A stretch of DNA of 64,000 nucleotides, from positions 30,937,903 to 31,001,902 of the forward strand of contig NC_063152.1 of NCBI RefSeq assembly GCF_020921035.1, read 5' to 3'. This DNA is from Rhodamnia argentea. Its lineage: Eukaryota; Streptophyta; Magnoliopsida; Myrtales; Myrtaceae. The notes beneath the pieces are model-generated. The model had not been told where the DNA came from and made no database searches. It saw nothing but the letters and a program-made list of their open reading frames with translations. How positions within the stretch are numbered: position 1 is the first letter of the stretch; every line of letters begins with the position of its first letter. Made by a program: the position numbers and the translations under genes. Below are positions 11,221 through 23,376 of this stretch, in pieces.

Positions 11221-13005
11221 CTAAGCCACGTGTGAATTTGTGACAACGTTCTTCACTTGTATCCAACTAAAGCCAGCTCCTTTCCTCACACCTCTCGCAC
11301 TCATCAGCTCCCTGACCGCACCCGCTTCGCTCCATTTCCCATGAGACGCGTACACGTTGGACATCGCGACATAAATGTAGTCTCCCTCGCCTTCCAATTG
11401 GATCAGCTTCGCAGCTGCAATTCTCGCAATCTCCAAGTCCCGACAAGACCCGCATGCGCCGAGTAAAGCCCTCCAAACTGGGGCCCATGTGCCGAACCCG
11501 AGTTTGTGAATCATCGTTCCCGCCCTCTGAACTTCTCCTCTTTGCCCAATTAACCTTATGATTGAACAGACGTGCTCGGCCGTCGGATGAATCCAGTAGT
11601 CATCGATCATTGATTCCAAGTGCTTCATTCCGAGGTCAGATGGCACTCCGCCATGGGAAAACGCGGATAAGACATTGAGAAATGTGATCTCATCTGGTTC
11701 TATACCATCGATAAGAAGTTGCTCGAAGTAGTGAACTACCTTGGCAAAGTAACCATTGTGGGCAAAACCAGATATCATTGCATTCCATGTTATCAAGTTC
11801 CTCTGAGGTAGAGAGTCGAACATCGATTCCGCATCTTCCACTCGGCCGCACTTTGAGTACATGTCGACAAGGGCACTGCCAACAACCACAGATAAGTCGA
11901 GACCGCACTTCATCGTGCAGCAGTGTATTGCAATTCCCCAACTCAGTGCTGCCGAAGATCCAATTCCACTCAGAATGCTTGAAAATGTGAATTGATCCAT
12001 CTCCATGCCTTCTGAGTGCATTCTCGTAAAGAAATCAAGAGCTTCTCGCGAACGATTTCGGTTCACATAACCAGTTACTATTGAATTCCACGAAGATGAA
12101 TTTGGTTTCGGCATGTGCAAAAGGATCTGTACAGCATCTTCCATGTTTCCGAACTGGGCAAAACCATTAATTACCTCATTGTACGAGATTGCATCAGGAT
12201 TGGGCATCTCCTGCAAAAAACTCAATGCCTCTTCGAGGTTTTGGTTTCTAGCGCAAGCTGACAGAACTGAATTCCACGAAATAGTATCCTTACAACACAT
12301 TGCTCCAAACACACGAACCGCCTCTTGAACGCACCCGCATTTACCATACATGTCGATCAAGCAATTAGAAATGAAGACGCTGCACCGCATTCCAACTTTT
12401 ACGATCTTGGAGTGGATGGACCTTCCGAGCTGCAACAGGCTGGACCGACCGCACGCAGCCAATGCAGCCGTCATGGAGAACGCATCGCCAACGCAAGTTT
12501 CAGACTTGTTCAGCTGAACAAACAAGCTCAAAGCTTTCCGAAACAGCCCGAAGCGCAGATACCCAGAAATCAATGTATTCCAAGAAACTACGGTCGGCTC
12601 GGGAATTTCGTCGAACAGGTTGTGGGCGCCGCGCAACGAGCCCTTTTCCACGTAGAAGCTCATCAGGGCGGTCATCACGAAGACATCGGAGCCAAACCCA
12701 CGTTTCAGAGCGTGACTCTGAAGCTGCAGGCCATGTGATTCGGAGCCTCGCGATGTCGCGGCGCGAATGAGCCGAACCAAATCATACCCGCACGGTCTGG
12801 TATGGGATTGGAGCCTTTGAGCTGCCATCGACGAATCAAGTGCCGCCCGTGCTTCCAATCCTTCTCCTCGGGCAATGGCTGCGATGACCCCATGATCTTC
12901 TTGAACGGAGCAGGTAAGGGAGGTGAATGAGTGCGTCGATGTGAAGAGCAGGTGTCGCAACCTGGTACCCAGTTCAGGAAGAAGGACGTTCGCATGCCTC
13001 AGCAT
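11221..13005 (-). CDS. Pentatricopeptide repeat protein, like Arabidopsis At5g47460
   Basis: Intronless, 594 aa from ATG at 13005; the open frame extends a few codons upstream but has no earlier ATG before a TGA. The N-terminus is rich in Arg, Leu and Ser and is compatible with an organelle transit peptide. Tandem PPR units follow, with typical cores such as VVSWNTLISGYLRFG, SNCLIDMYGKCG, DTISWNSVLSACARN, AISYNEVINGFAQFG and LITWNAMISGFAHNG. The end has an E-type region (YVAMSNVYASHGKWSEA, then GFSWIQV) and no DYW domain. PPR proteins bind specific organellar RNAs to guide editing, splicing or stability; the PLS-like organisation with an E region hints at editing, but the target cannot be read from sequence. 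Assignment to At5g47460 is from remembered family resemblance plus the neighbouring WAT1 gene. Confidence 0.9.
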   Translation of the reverse strand: MLRHANVLLPELGTRLRHLLFTSTHSFTSLTCSVQEDHGVIAAIARGEGLEARAALDSSMAAQRLQSHTRPCGYDLVRLIRAATSRGSESHGLQLQSHALKRGFGSDVFVMTALMSFYVEKGSLRGAHNLFDEIPEPTVVSWNTLISGYLRFGLFRKALSLFVQLNKSETCVGDAFSMTAALAACGRSSLLQLGRSIHSKIVKVGMRCSVFISNCLIDMYGKCGCVQEAVRVFGAMCCKDTISWNSVLSACARNQNLEEALSFLQEMPNPDAISYNEVINGFAQFGNMEDAVQILLHMPKPNSSSWNSIVTGYVNRNRSREALDFFTRMHSEGMEMDQFTFSSILSGIGSSAALSWGIAIHCCTMKCGLDLSVVVGSALVDMYSKCGRVEDAESMFDSLPQRNLITWNAMISGFAHNGYFAKVVHYFEQLLIDGIEPDEITFLNVLSAFSHGGVPSDLGMKHLESMIDDYWIHPTAEHVCSIIRLIGQRGEVQRAGTMIHKLGFGTWAPVWRALLGACGSCRDLEIARIAAAKLIQLEGEGDYIYVAMSNVYASHGKWSEAGAVRELMSARGVRKGAGFSWIQVKNVVTNSHVA

Positions 13006-13159
13006 TAAGAGAAGCGTATGCAATATACATCTTCAGTCACTTTTCGGAGATTGCTCGATTTTGTCCATGATCTTTCGCCTCCCAGAGACTCTATTTGGGG
13101 GACGCGGGAGGCAAGGAGAAGTAAATGCTCCGTCCAGCGCAAATTAGTAATTATCATTT

Positions 13160-14215
13160 GTTGGGAAAATTTCAAATAACCTTCTCATTATTTTCAGAAA
13201 AAAAAATTTAAATAAAAATTTAAAGTACCTTTATTTTTTTTTAAATAAAGATCTTAAATGAAACTTATTTAAAAAACAAAAAGACCAAAAGTATCTTGCA
13301 TTTCCTCAAATAAGAATATAAAGTAAAACTTATTTCACAATAAGAGCATGAGATTGCCATATAGTCTCAAAAGAAGACCTGATCTCAATAGCATTTTTTT
13401 ATTTTATTTTTCCTTTTTCTATATTTTTTAATTTTTTAAAAAAATTAAAAATTTAAAAAATCATCGTCTTCATCACTTTCAACTTTCCCACAGCAAACAC
13501 TGACACCTCTACGGGAGACCACCACCACCGTCCTCATCGGTTCTCCGTCCCGCCTCGTTCCCCAGCAACGACCTCAAGGCCTCAGCCTCTCTATTCATTC
13601 CCACCGTCGATCCCAACCCAAACGCCGTTGAAGTCACGTGGTTTCTCCCTCCTCACCCCCTCTTCCTCTTGGCCCTTCGCCACCGCCACTGACAAGTCTT
13701 CCCTCTGATCAGCAAAAGGGCTCACCCTCCTACTTGTGGCCATTGCTCCACCGTCGATGGGGCGTTGGTGATGCTGGGCGAAGGCCGACAACCCTCACCT
13801 AGATCTGGGAGAGGGTCGCGGCCCTCGCCGAGGCGCCGCGCGACCCCACCGGCTATTGCCAACGCCCCATCGGTGGTGGGCGGTGGCTACAGGTGTTGGT
13901 GGTGGTCATCCATGGTGGTTGCAGCAGTTAAGTATGGGAAGATGACGAAGACAGTGGATTTTTTTTTAACTTTTTAACTTTTTTATTTTTTTTAAAAAAA
14001 GAAAAAAACAAAGAGAAAATCAAAAAGTAAAATGATAAAAATACCCTTGAGGTCAAGCCCATTTTTTAGATTACATGGCTACTTGAGGCCTTTATATGAA
14101 ACTGTTGTGCCACTTCAAACCCTTATTTGAAATAAAGTTCACTTTAGGCTCTTATTTGAAAAAATAAGTGCACTTTATGCCTTTATTTAAAATTTTCCCT
14201 TCTTTTTCAAAAAAA
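13160..14215. mobile_element. Probable non-autonomous repeat element, family E
   Basis: Both ends carry related phrases in inverted order (left: ttatttgaaact-like complements near 13200-13340; right: ttatttgaaataaagttcac and ttatttaaaattttccc near 14130-14210). The centre at about 13480-13940 is GC-rich with ccaccgtcg/cgacggtgg-type words and forms spurious ORFs. No transposase is present. A second GC-rich block at 14290-14440 with similar flanks may be a neighbouring copy. Confidence 0.4.
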
Positions 14216-14585
14216 AAACTTGATCAATAGTATATTTGTGATTTTTTTTATTACTATTTTTTTTTCCATTCTTTTTCATCAAAGGCTAGTCTCGGATAAT
14301 AGCTAGCAACCAGCGAAGGCCAGGCATTTGCCCTCAAAGGCCACATGCAAGGCCGCCCTCGATGGCCATAGGTGAGGGGCGGCCTCGTTTGGGCAAGGTG
14401 AGGGCTGCCCTCGCCTAATCTAGCAAGGGTTTCTCTCGCCACGCACAACAACAACAAAAAATGAGAAAAATTAAAATCAAGAAAGGAAAAAAGAAAAAAA
14501 AAAGTAAATAATGAATATGCACTTGGTTAGTCTCTTTTTTTGAAACAAAGAAGCTACCTCAGGCCATTATTTAGAGTTTTTCCTT

Positions 14586-15959
14586 ATTTGTTTAGTTTTG
14601 TCGTATGAGAATCACGGTGTTAATTTGTATACGGTACATTGAAATACAAAATTGATTTACTCTACAAAAGGCAGTCTGGCAAATTATAACTGGATGTTTC
14701 GTGACATTAATATCGTGAGTCTACTTGGACATTTGACTTTGAGGACTCCCTAATAATTCCCAGAGGTAATCTCACGAGCTGACCTGAAGTGTATGTGTGT
14801 GGATTTTCTTGTCCACCATTTTGGCCAAAATCAATGCAGTTCTTCTTCCGCTTCACTTCTCAAAGACATCTTCAACTTCAAAACCCTGAGAGGACCCTCG
14901 CACAAGTTCAGTCTCTTCTCTTCTCGTTAGTAGCCATGGCCGCCAGATTCGAAGGTCCGTGGCATTCAATGCTCAACTCTAGAATGTCATGGCCGTTGTG
15001 GCCACGAAGCTCGAGCTCGCGGCTATCATGGCAGCAAAATTGCTTCTCAAGCTTGTTGAGGATATTGTGGTTCATGCTCTCCATCGACAGAAAAGCACGA
15101 ACATTTCCTTGGACACCAGATGACTTTTATAGTTGAGCCTGTATTTTATTACTTGTTTAGGTTTTGGCCTATAAATAACTATTACATATATCCATTTTCT
15201 CTTGTAATTGGGAGTTATAACATACATGTGGAAGGTGCCAATTATGATGTAATCGTTTGCTATAAATAATCATAGTTTAAGGGTGAATAAAAATAAAATA
15301 TCGTATCTTGATTTCTCTTTCTCACTTTCATTCTCTTTCGCTGTGATTTGTGGGTCTAATTCTAAAAAAACCCTCAGAGTCTAACTTGGTCGGTCCCAGA
15401 ATCGTGTCTGTCGGATACCCACGGACCATAGCATAGCACAGCGGTCAAAAGCTGCGATTGTGATATCCTTTTACCATTCAGATATACTTTGCTTTCTCTA
15501 GAATCTACATATATACTCATATAATTAGTATATTTTGTAGAAAAATCTTGCTTGATGCGACCATACAGCTAGTCTAATACGAAAGCGGAGAGAAGCAGAG
15601 TGGTCTTGAAGGAAAAGGTTTTAACTTTAACAAATAACATAACGTAGATATGAGACAAAGCCATCTATTGGAATCTTTTCTTATATCCATGAGACATAAT
15701 ATATATATAGATATACATATACATATACATATATATATGTGTGTATGTGTAAAATACAGAGATAATTGTCCCATATTTTTAATTGTTGACTTATATGTAT
15801 GTTGATTTTGTCATCTAATCATACTTTAACGTAATGTAATATTTATGCTTAGATTTCTTTCATGCTCCATGTACATTATATAATGTATCGTAAATCCATG
15901 CAGAGTGCGGGTTACGTTTAATTGGGAAAAAAAAAAACAGAAATGAGATCGATATTAGG
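14586..15959. other. Intergenic; possible LTR fragment at about 15130-15440
   Basis: A stretch with tataaataactattacat, ttgctataaataatcatag, ggtgaataaaaataaaata and a pyrimidine-rich end resembles the promoter/leader and polyadenylation zone of a plant Copia LTR, but no paired LTR, gag or pol is visible. A purine-pyrimidine (TA/CA) microsatellite lies at about 15699-15750. Otherwise nothing is recognised. Confidence 0.3.
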
Positions 15960-16750
15960 GCTCCATTGGATTCGTGGAAAATTAGACATTTCGAGAAATA
16001 CTTTCGAGAAAGTCATTTTTCAAGAAAATAACAATATCTTTCGGTTTTCTGACTAAAACTTGAAAAATGAATAGAAAAGTATTTTTCACCTTTTAGTATG
16101 GAAAATCTGCCCGGAGAAAATAACCAAAAAATTTGGATATCTAATTATTTTTTAATTTATGTATGTTTTAGTTTTCTTTTATTTATTCCTCTATCTTGAT
16201 TGGCCACATTGGGACAAGCTCGCCCAAGGCCCACAAGGCTCGAGCTCTCTGGCAAGCGCATGCCTCATCGGTTGCCAACCGAAGAAGAAGGGAAAAGGAA
16301 AAAAATAAAAATAATTAAAAAGAACGGGAAGGTGAAGGAGTGTTGGCGTGACATCCCTGGATTAACTCACTGATGTATTGTCTTGGCGAGGTAACCCATT
16401 TTAGGTGTGCTCCTACCTGAGAACGCTTAACTTTGGAGTTTCAAATATAAGTATTATCATTACGTCAAATGTGACTTTGTGAGTTATATTCGGTTTTCGC
16501 ATATTTGAGAATCGCTCTTTCTCTGTTCGGTACACGGTTCGACTCATTCTTGCTCCCTTCGCCACCCTAAAGGCTCACTAGGAACCGCTCTTTATCCATG
16601 CACGCTAGCCCCGACGACCACTCTCTGCTCTCATCGAACCGAGTCGTTACGTTTGGGAGGAAAGAGCCGGGAAAATAATTTCCCCCACTTTCGAAAGCGC
16701 TTTTTTCCACTAACCGAAATTACTTTCCTTAACTAATTTATTTTCTGTGA
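15960..16750. mobile_element. Probable inverted-repeat element, family F
   Basis: The left end (ccattggattcgtggaaaat ... cgagaaagtcatttttca) and the right end (reverse complement of about 16640-16750, with gaaagtaatttcggttag and gcgctttcgaaag) are diverged inverted relatives. Similar gaaaatattt / catttttcat phrases recur at 17620-17850, 22850-23035, 37440-37520, 39870-40095 and 49330-49460, so this is a repeated family. No coding capacity is seen. Confidence 0.4.
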
Positions 16751-18418
16751 GCGAAATACCAGAACATAAAACTAAGATGGAATTACGGGTCGATCGAGCG
16801 AACTTGATGATGCGTGGATTAATTTTAGTTGAACTAGCCGGTTAATCGAGGAGTGGTGGGTGGCGCGTTCTCCATTTGGCGGAAGGAGCGTGATTTTCGA
16901 TGGTAGTTGGATGACAAAAAGTCCATTTTCCTTTCCTCTTCCTTCTTGTTTTTCAGAGGACAATAATATGGCTTTATAAAGAGGACGTTTAATTTCTTTC
17001 TTTTTTTTTTGGCTTATTTTTAGAAAAATCAGTTAAACTCGCGAGCTTAGCTGGCGTTAAGCTTATAAATCATAAATCAACCGGCAGTTATCTTATTGTG
17101 CTTGATAAGGATGAATTGAACTGTCCCTTAAATCTTCTTGTAATATGGCGTTAGCATCATGGGTACTTTCAGAAAATTGATTAATTATCATCTAACTGTC
17201 TAAATCCGTGATGCATCTAATGTTCCAAGGCCAGAAATTTTTTAAACGTGTTTAAAAAGCCACTCTTATTTTCACCGTAAAACATTAGATTAGATTCTTC
17301 TTAAAGAGGTTTTTTTTTCCTTTTTTTTGTCGGACTTTCAAAAGAGTTTAGTCTGATTACAAAGAGGTTAATTGTTACATGGAGGACTGTAACCCCCTAT
17401 TAGTTTATACGAGAAATGCAAGAAAAGTTAGGAGAAGACGAATCAGTACGTGATTATGAACGATACAATGCTTGAAAACTCGAAAAGAATGACAGCAAAG
17501 ATTCGAACTCTTGGCCTAGCTAAAGGGAGAGAATTAACATAGGCAATAATGGTGATTTATGACATGTCCACTTAAATGCCCGGTAAGTTACTTGATAAAC
17601 GGATGGAGCTTAAAACAAGGAAACAAAGTTTCGCAAAAAAATTGAATAATTTAGTAATCATATTTCTAAGAATAATCGCTTATATCGCTTATGAAAATGA
17701 ATGAACGATAAATATTTTCATCGTCCGCGAAAATATTTAAGTATATATTAGAGTTATTGATGATGAAAAAAATTCATTAACTAATTATCTAAGCGACACA
17801 AGCGACCTTTAACAAAAGAAATATTTTTAAAATTATTCATTATTCGTAAAATAAACAGAGATGTTAAAATTACGATTCGAATTTGTGATTTTCGAGAGAC
17901 AAGCAGACTTGCCCGTCTTTTCCATTTTCGCCCCCCAGCAGAGATTGCCTAAAATAAACATTTTAAATAAAATAAAAACAAAAAGCCTCTCTCTCTCTCG
18001 CCTTCAACCATTGACCGGAGACGACCGGTAGGGGAACGCCGCGAACGTTAGCTGAGCCCGGCCTAAACAGACGGGCAGATGAACCAGAATTCACGACAAC
18101 AACCCAAGAAGGAAACCCAGAAAAAAAAAAGAACAGACGTAGAAGGAACAGGTTGATCAACATGGCTCGATACTCGACAACAACGGCAACGACGGCGACA
18201 CCCAGAAGTCAGATTCCATAGAAACGAAATCCAAACAACGCGATACAAAGAGAGAGACTCGGAGACGTGATCAATCTTCGTCGCTGCCATTCCCGTCCCC
18301 CGTGGTAACGGCATTTGGAGAGGCTAGCGGCAGCGAGATATATTCGCGGGCACATTTCCGTCTCTGGCTCCCTCTCGAAACAAAGGGAAGGGAGGCGAGA
18401 GAGAGAGAGAGTCGGGAA
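16751..18418. other. Intergenic; promoter side of the WAT1-related gene
   Basis: AT-rich DNA holding a family F fragment at about 17620-17850. A GA-rich stretch at about 18395-18412 lies just before the ATG, as is common in plant 5' leaders. Confidence 0.45.
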
Positions 18419-18616
18419 ATGGCGTGGCGTTTGAAGAAGGAGGCGCTGGAGGACGCAGCGGTTATCGGAGGATTGATCGGCATCCAATTCGTTTACGCCG
18501 GAAACTCGGTGCTGTTGAGTTACCTCTTGTCGCTCGGCTTCAACCCCCTCACGCTCGTCATCCTCTCCGCTCTCGCCACCTTCTTCATCCTCTCCCCCAT
18601 CGCCGTCGTCTTCGAA

Positions 18617-18656
<40 letters not shown>

Positions 18657-20873
18657 GCATTGGCGCGTCCGGCGTTTGATTATGTTGGTTTCCGTGTGGT
18701 TTTGCAGGAGTTTCTGGCCTAAAAAGATCACCTTGAAGCTGATGCTGCAGCTTGTATTGATTTCCTTCACAGGGTAAACGCGCAAATTTCGACATATTTT
18801 TTGTTAATTTCGTTAAGATATTCAATGTGTTTCGCAATCGCCCTCTAAGCAATTCAACTTTTACGTCACATGTATTTACCTTGTACGTTTACAAAAGTCG
18901 ATTCACATTGAACATGTGGTGCGTTCAAGGTGCTGGTTTTGGCTTTCTTGAATTTTAGCTATATTCTGCAGGTTGCTTAGGCATGGTAATCAAGATTTAA
19001 AAAAGATAATTGCTTGTCCAAGTCTCCTTTTATTCCGAAGATAAAATTCAAGATAAATTGGTTAATTCAGAATCATAACTGCAAAAGGGTCTGATAAAAT
19101 CACAAATTTTTCCTGAAGTATCCAGCAAAAATGGATTCAAACGTGTCAGAAATTTTCATTGGAAACCAGTTTAGTGATAGAAATTGACTTAGAGATCGAA
19201 CATTTTCAAATATGGTATGGATGTTGTCATGTGCTTGATTTTTATCTGTTTGTCTGCTTCTCTTGTGGGGCCTTTGACAGCATTAGCCGGGTTCTAGCTC
19301 CTGTAGCTCACTCTAGAACGGGCACCCTTTCATTTTTATGACTTTCCAAATCTCTTTGATGTGCATTAACAAATAAACGAAAACAAACCGCGAGTGGGAC
19401 AATTCAGAGGTTGAACCTGAGAATGACAGTTCCTTTTTTTTCCTTTTCCTTGATTTTGATTTTCAGCGTGACTCTGTTTCAATCCCTGTTCCTGAAGGGA
19501 ATCAAGATGACGTCACCGGCCATGGCCACGGCCATGCCGAACCTCGCTCCGGGGCTGATCTTCGTGATCGCTTGGGCCATTAGGTACTAGTTGTATATTG
19601 CTCTTCACATTTGATGATTCTTTGCTCCAATCTTCTTGTCTGAGGCTTCTGAAAATTCTCTGGTTGTGCAGATTAGAGAAAGTTAACCTGAATTGCGTGT
19701 ACAGCAAAGTCAAGATAGTAGGCACACTTTTGTGCGTGGCTGGTGCTCTCGCAATGAGCATAATGCACAGTGCCGGAAAGGAGGAGGCTAAACTTACCTC
19801 TGCCTCATCGGACGTCGTCTTCGACAAAGAAAAGATCATAGGGTGCTTGTATCTCATGGCGGCGGTTTTCGTGCTGTCAAGCAACATCGTTCTGCAGGTA
19901 TGCGTCGTTAGAGCAAGAAAGATTTATTGTCCACTGTGTTTGGATTCTTGGGTGACTTATTTATTCGGGTGATCTTGGACAGGCCGTGACTTTGGGTCAT
20001 TTTCCTGCCCCGATGTCCTTGTGCGCGATAACATCCTTGATCGGGGTGTTCATAACTGCGGCTGTGCAGCTATTTGAAGAACACAAGTTGGTGTTCAGTG
20101 TGCCGCTTGTGAGCTTTGGAAACCTAGTCGGATTTTCAATACTGGTGAGTAGCAATCAGTTGGCTCCTCATGTTTACTATATTGAGCCTTATTACCTTTC
20201 TTTTCTCTTTTAAATTTGTCTCGTAAACTCAAAATTTAATGTTGAAACCATGTTTTAAAGCTCTAGAGGATCGACTTTTTGGATCCTGCCCATCAGGATT
20301 AGTCCCTTGTCGAAATTGTTCAGAGTTCACAGTGCTTTTAACGAGAACTGCAGTTCTCCATTCCACAAAATTTAACTGATCAACAACCCTCGACTGCTTG
20401 TAATACATCAGTTCAGCTATTCTGAGCTTCATGAAAGTACCTTTTGCGAACAGGCAGGTGTCGTTAGCGGACTAACGGTGAGCTTCAATGGATGGGCGAT
20501 GAAGAAAAGAGGGCCGGTCCTCGTATCAATGTTTAGCCCCATTGGGACAGTGTGCTCGGTTGTTCTCTCCGTTTTCACCATTGGCGACACCATTAAACTA
20601 GGAAGGTAATCTCAACTTATCAGTGTTCTCAAAGCATGTAATTGTTTTGCTGTGAATCTGCAATTCCGAGGAGCAAGTTTTTCTTCTTGTTGGAAGTACA
20701 ACGTTGAAATAAAACACAGATATTTGATGTAGCTCCTCTATTGCAGCCTCGGGGGTATGTTCCTTATGTTCACCGGGCTCTACTTCGTACTGTGGGCTAA
20801 AGGGAAAGAAGGTTACTCACCTGGAAATGGCTTAGAAAGTGAGTTTGATGCAGAGAAGCCTCTTTTAACTTGA
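18419..20873 (+). CDS. WAT1-related (UMAMIT / nodulin MtN21-type, EamA) transporter, like At5g47470
   Basis: Seven exons keep frame: 18419-18618, 18708-18773, 19467-19583, 19672-19897, 19983-20144, 20454-20605, 20747-20873, giving 349 aa. The protein has about ten hydrophobic segments in two EamA halves, beginning MAWRLKKEALEDAAVIGG. Recognisable family motifs are VTLFQSLFLKGIKMTSPA, MATAMPNLAPGLIFVIAW and the late GPVLVSMFSPIGTV with GLYFVLWAKGKE. UMAMIT/WAT1 proteins export amino acids or auxin across plasma or vacuolar membrane; the substrate here is unknown. I chose the ATG at 18419 because it precedes the first family-like residues. An in-frame ATG at 18302 would add 39 non-conserved residues. 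A (CT)n run starts almost at the intron 1 donor. Confidence 0.93.
18620..18654. repeat. (CT)17 microsatellite at the start of WAT1 intron 1
   Basis: An uninterrupted CT dinucleotide run begins at the second base of the intron 1 donor (exon ends at 18618, GT follows), so repeat length and donor context overlap. Confidence 0.95.
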
Positions 20874-23258
20874 TGCCTTCCTTCATGATTTGTACTATAA
20901 ACTCCCATTCATGCCCTGGTCTATAGTTGGACCTCCTCGAAGAAAAAGGAGCCTCGAATGGAAATAAACTATACGGCGACCAGTCCCGTGATCCATTCAC
21001 GTTAGTGCATTGCTCCCGTTCTATGACCGAGTAGTTTGTCGTGCAAATTGGTGACTGTAAATGTGGATGTTAGGCAGAAGAGAGACAGTCCATTGCTTGC
21101 ACTTAAGTCAGAATGCATACCGATACCATTCGGCGATGAACATTTGCATGTCTATCTCAAGCCAAAGGGATTCATGGAATGCAAAAGATTTGTGTGATTT
21201 TTAAATGTGGTTTGATCATGCACGAGTTCTTGAAGCTGACTGTGTTTTGCAGAGATATGATCCTGCTGACTGCTGCTACTACTACTACTGACATTCTTCT
21301 AAACAATTCTTGACAAGAGATGAGAGAGCAGCTCCCTTTGCCAGGACAACTGACTTGGAGTTGGTCAACTCAAGTCTATGCTAACAAAAGAATCTCTTGT
21401 GGTTAAAAAGGAGGAGAAGAAGTTTAAACTAGACGCTTAGGGGAAGTGGAAGTATCGCAGCTATACAAAATTCACCACAATATAGTTATCCTGACAGAAA
21501 ATTTAATAATTTTGAGGGGGCTTTTTGGAGGGCAACTTGATTTTATGCTACTATTCATTCATTCATTCATTCAATTTATTTATTCTTCTCGTGCCTTTTG
21601 GTTCTTGGGTCCTTGTGCTAATTTGATGACATAGATAGAACTCGGGTATAACACGACACAATACGCTTCGACACGAATTTCGACATCCGATTTAACACGT
21701 TCTCGTCCTAAGTCAGTTGTTTAGCTTGTAATTTGTAAGTAAGAGTTAGTGAAGTTTGACGGCGCAATAAATTGATTAAGTAAGGGTGACAATTTGTATT
21801 CACGTGTCATCATTAGATTTTGTAATCATATTAACTCCTGTTGTTGAAAAATGCTGTGTCTTTTATTGATTATGTTATTAGATCCATGTACGTGCTCGCA
21901 CCATTTTCCGATTCCATCAAATAATGACGTGTGTCAATTAGTCTTAAAAGGGTTTGAAGTTGCGAGTTGCGGCTCATAAAATTTATGGAATTAAGGAAAG
22001 CTTTGGGCATCACCAAACTTGAAATCCAACCCAGATAGGTAATTCACTAAATAACTTTGTTCTGGAAATCTTAGAACTGCTAATATAATCTCGTGACCCC
22101 TAAATACAAATTTTATAATAATGTAAGAATCTACACAATAGTCGCTGACCCTTGCTTACTTACCTTCTCATTCTATTTTTCCGACATGATTTTAAGTTAA
22201 TCATATTTCAAACTTTATAGCTTTTCTAATCAAATATCTCCGCCACCCGAATTTAGAAAACATAAATAGTGCTTACAAATTTAACACGGTTGCTATATAT
22301 TCAGCGAAAGAATCAAATTCGAGCGCCTTGAGATGTAAAAAAATCGTGATTTTATCTTAGGGAAACTTCCTTTTTCGAATGTTCTAATTATATTCTATAT
22401 TTTATATTTTTTTCTTTTATATTCTTTTATATATTTTTTTCTTCTTCCTTCCTCCTTCTGCCTCTTCCTTCTTCGTTTTGCTATGCCGGCGGAGGGCAAG
22501 CTCGAGGTTGCCAAATCTACGCAAGGCCGCCTCGAGCTCGCCGAGGTCGACAACCTCAAGGCCACCAAAAAGCTCAATGGCTCGGGCGAGCCTCGAGCTC
22601 ACTAAGAAAGCCGGATCTAGAGAGCTCGAGGCTCATCGAAAGCTACTCGAGGCACGCCGGGATTGGGTGAGCCACTAGCTCACCGAGGTCGACGGCGTTG
22701 AGGCTCGTGGGGACTAGTGAGCTCGGTCGACGACCCCGAGGCTAACCAGTGGCCACCGTCGGTCGGTTGCGGTGAGGGAGGAAAGAAAAAAAAAATAATA
22801 GTAGTAGAATATAATATTCAAATATTAAAATAGTTAAAGATGAGCAATTTCGGAAGGTGTTTTCACATTTTTAAATTGGAGAATTCACTTTCCTGATTTT
22901 GTACATAAACTTTTTATTGACCGAAAAGTGTTTTCCATTGACTAAATCATTTTTCGACGAACCAAACAGGTGAAAGTTAGGAAAATCAATTCTGAAAAAA
23001 ATACTTTCCCTGAAACAAACACACCCAAGGTCTATAAGAATTAGTTTTTGTGCAAAAAAATTCGATTTACTAATGAAATAAAAGCACCGTAAAACAAAAA
23101 TATTTTTGGACATATTATTAATCCGGTCCCCGGCCTTCCTTTCTTTTTTTCGGACAAAAAGGAAACGTCAAAAACGGAAAATTGAAAATGAAATGGTTAC
23201 GAGGACCAAAAAGTTTCTTCCCCCGAGCATCAACCAAAAATGCCTTGAGCCAAAACCA

Positions 23259-23300
<42 letters not shown>

Positions 23301-23376
23301 TCGTCATCGTCATCGTTCCGATTCAGAAACCCTAACTCTGCAAATCCCACTCATCGCCCTCAGGAGAATAGACGAA
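20874..23376. other. Intergenic between WAT1-related and zinc-finger genes
   Basis: It holds the 3' UTR of the WAT1-related gene, an (attc)n tract near 21554-21573, dispersed-repeat phrases (acacgacacaatacg...) near 21650-21720, a GC-rich block at 22480-22770 flanked by AT-rich repeats, and family F-like ends at 22850-23035. The last ~200 bases contain the trinucleotide repeat in the zinc-finger gene leader. No other gene is supported. Confidence 0.5.
23260..23316. repeat. (GTC)n / (ATCGTC) trinucleotide repeat in the zinc-finger gene leader
   Basis: A run of GTC units, turning into GTCATC units, lies 60-117 bases before the chosen ATG. In the frame of the downstream gene it would encode a poly-Arg/His tract if translation began at the in-frame ATG 23182; in another frame it encodes poly-Ser. 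Confidence 0.9.

Noticed and set aside
15130-15440. Solo LTR of a Copia retrotransposon
   Set aside because: Only promoter-like and poly(A)-like phrases are visible; no TG...CA ends or target duplication could be fixed, so it is mentioned only as a possibility.
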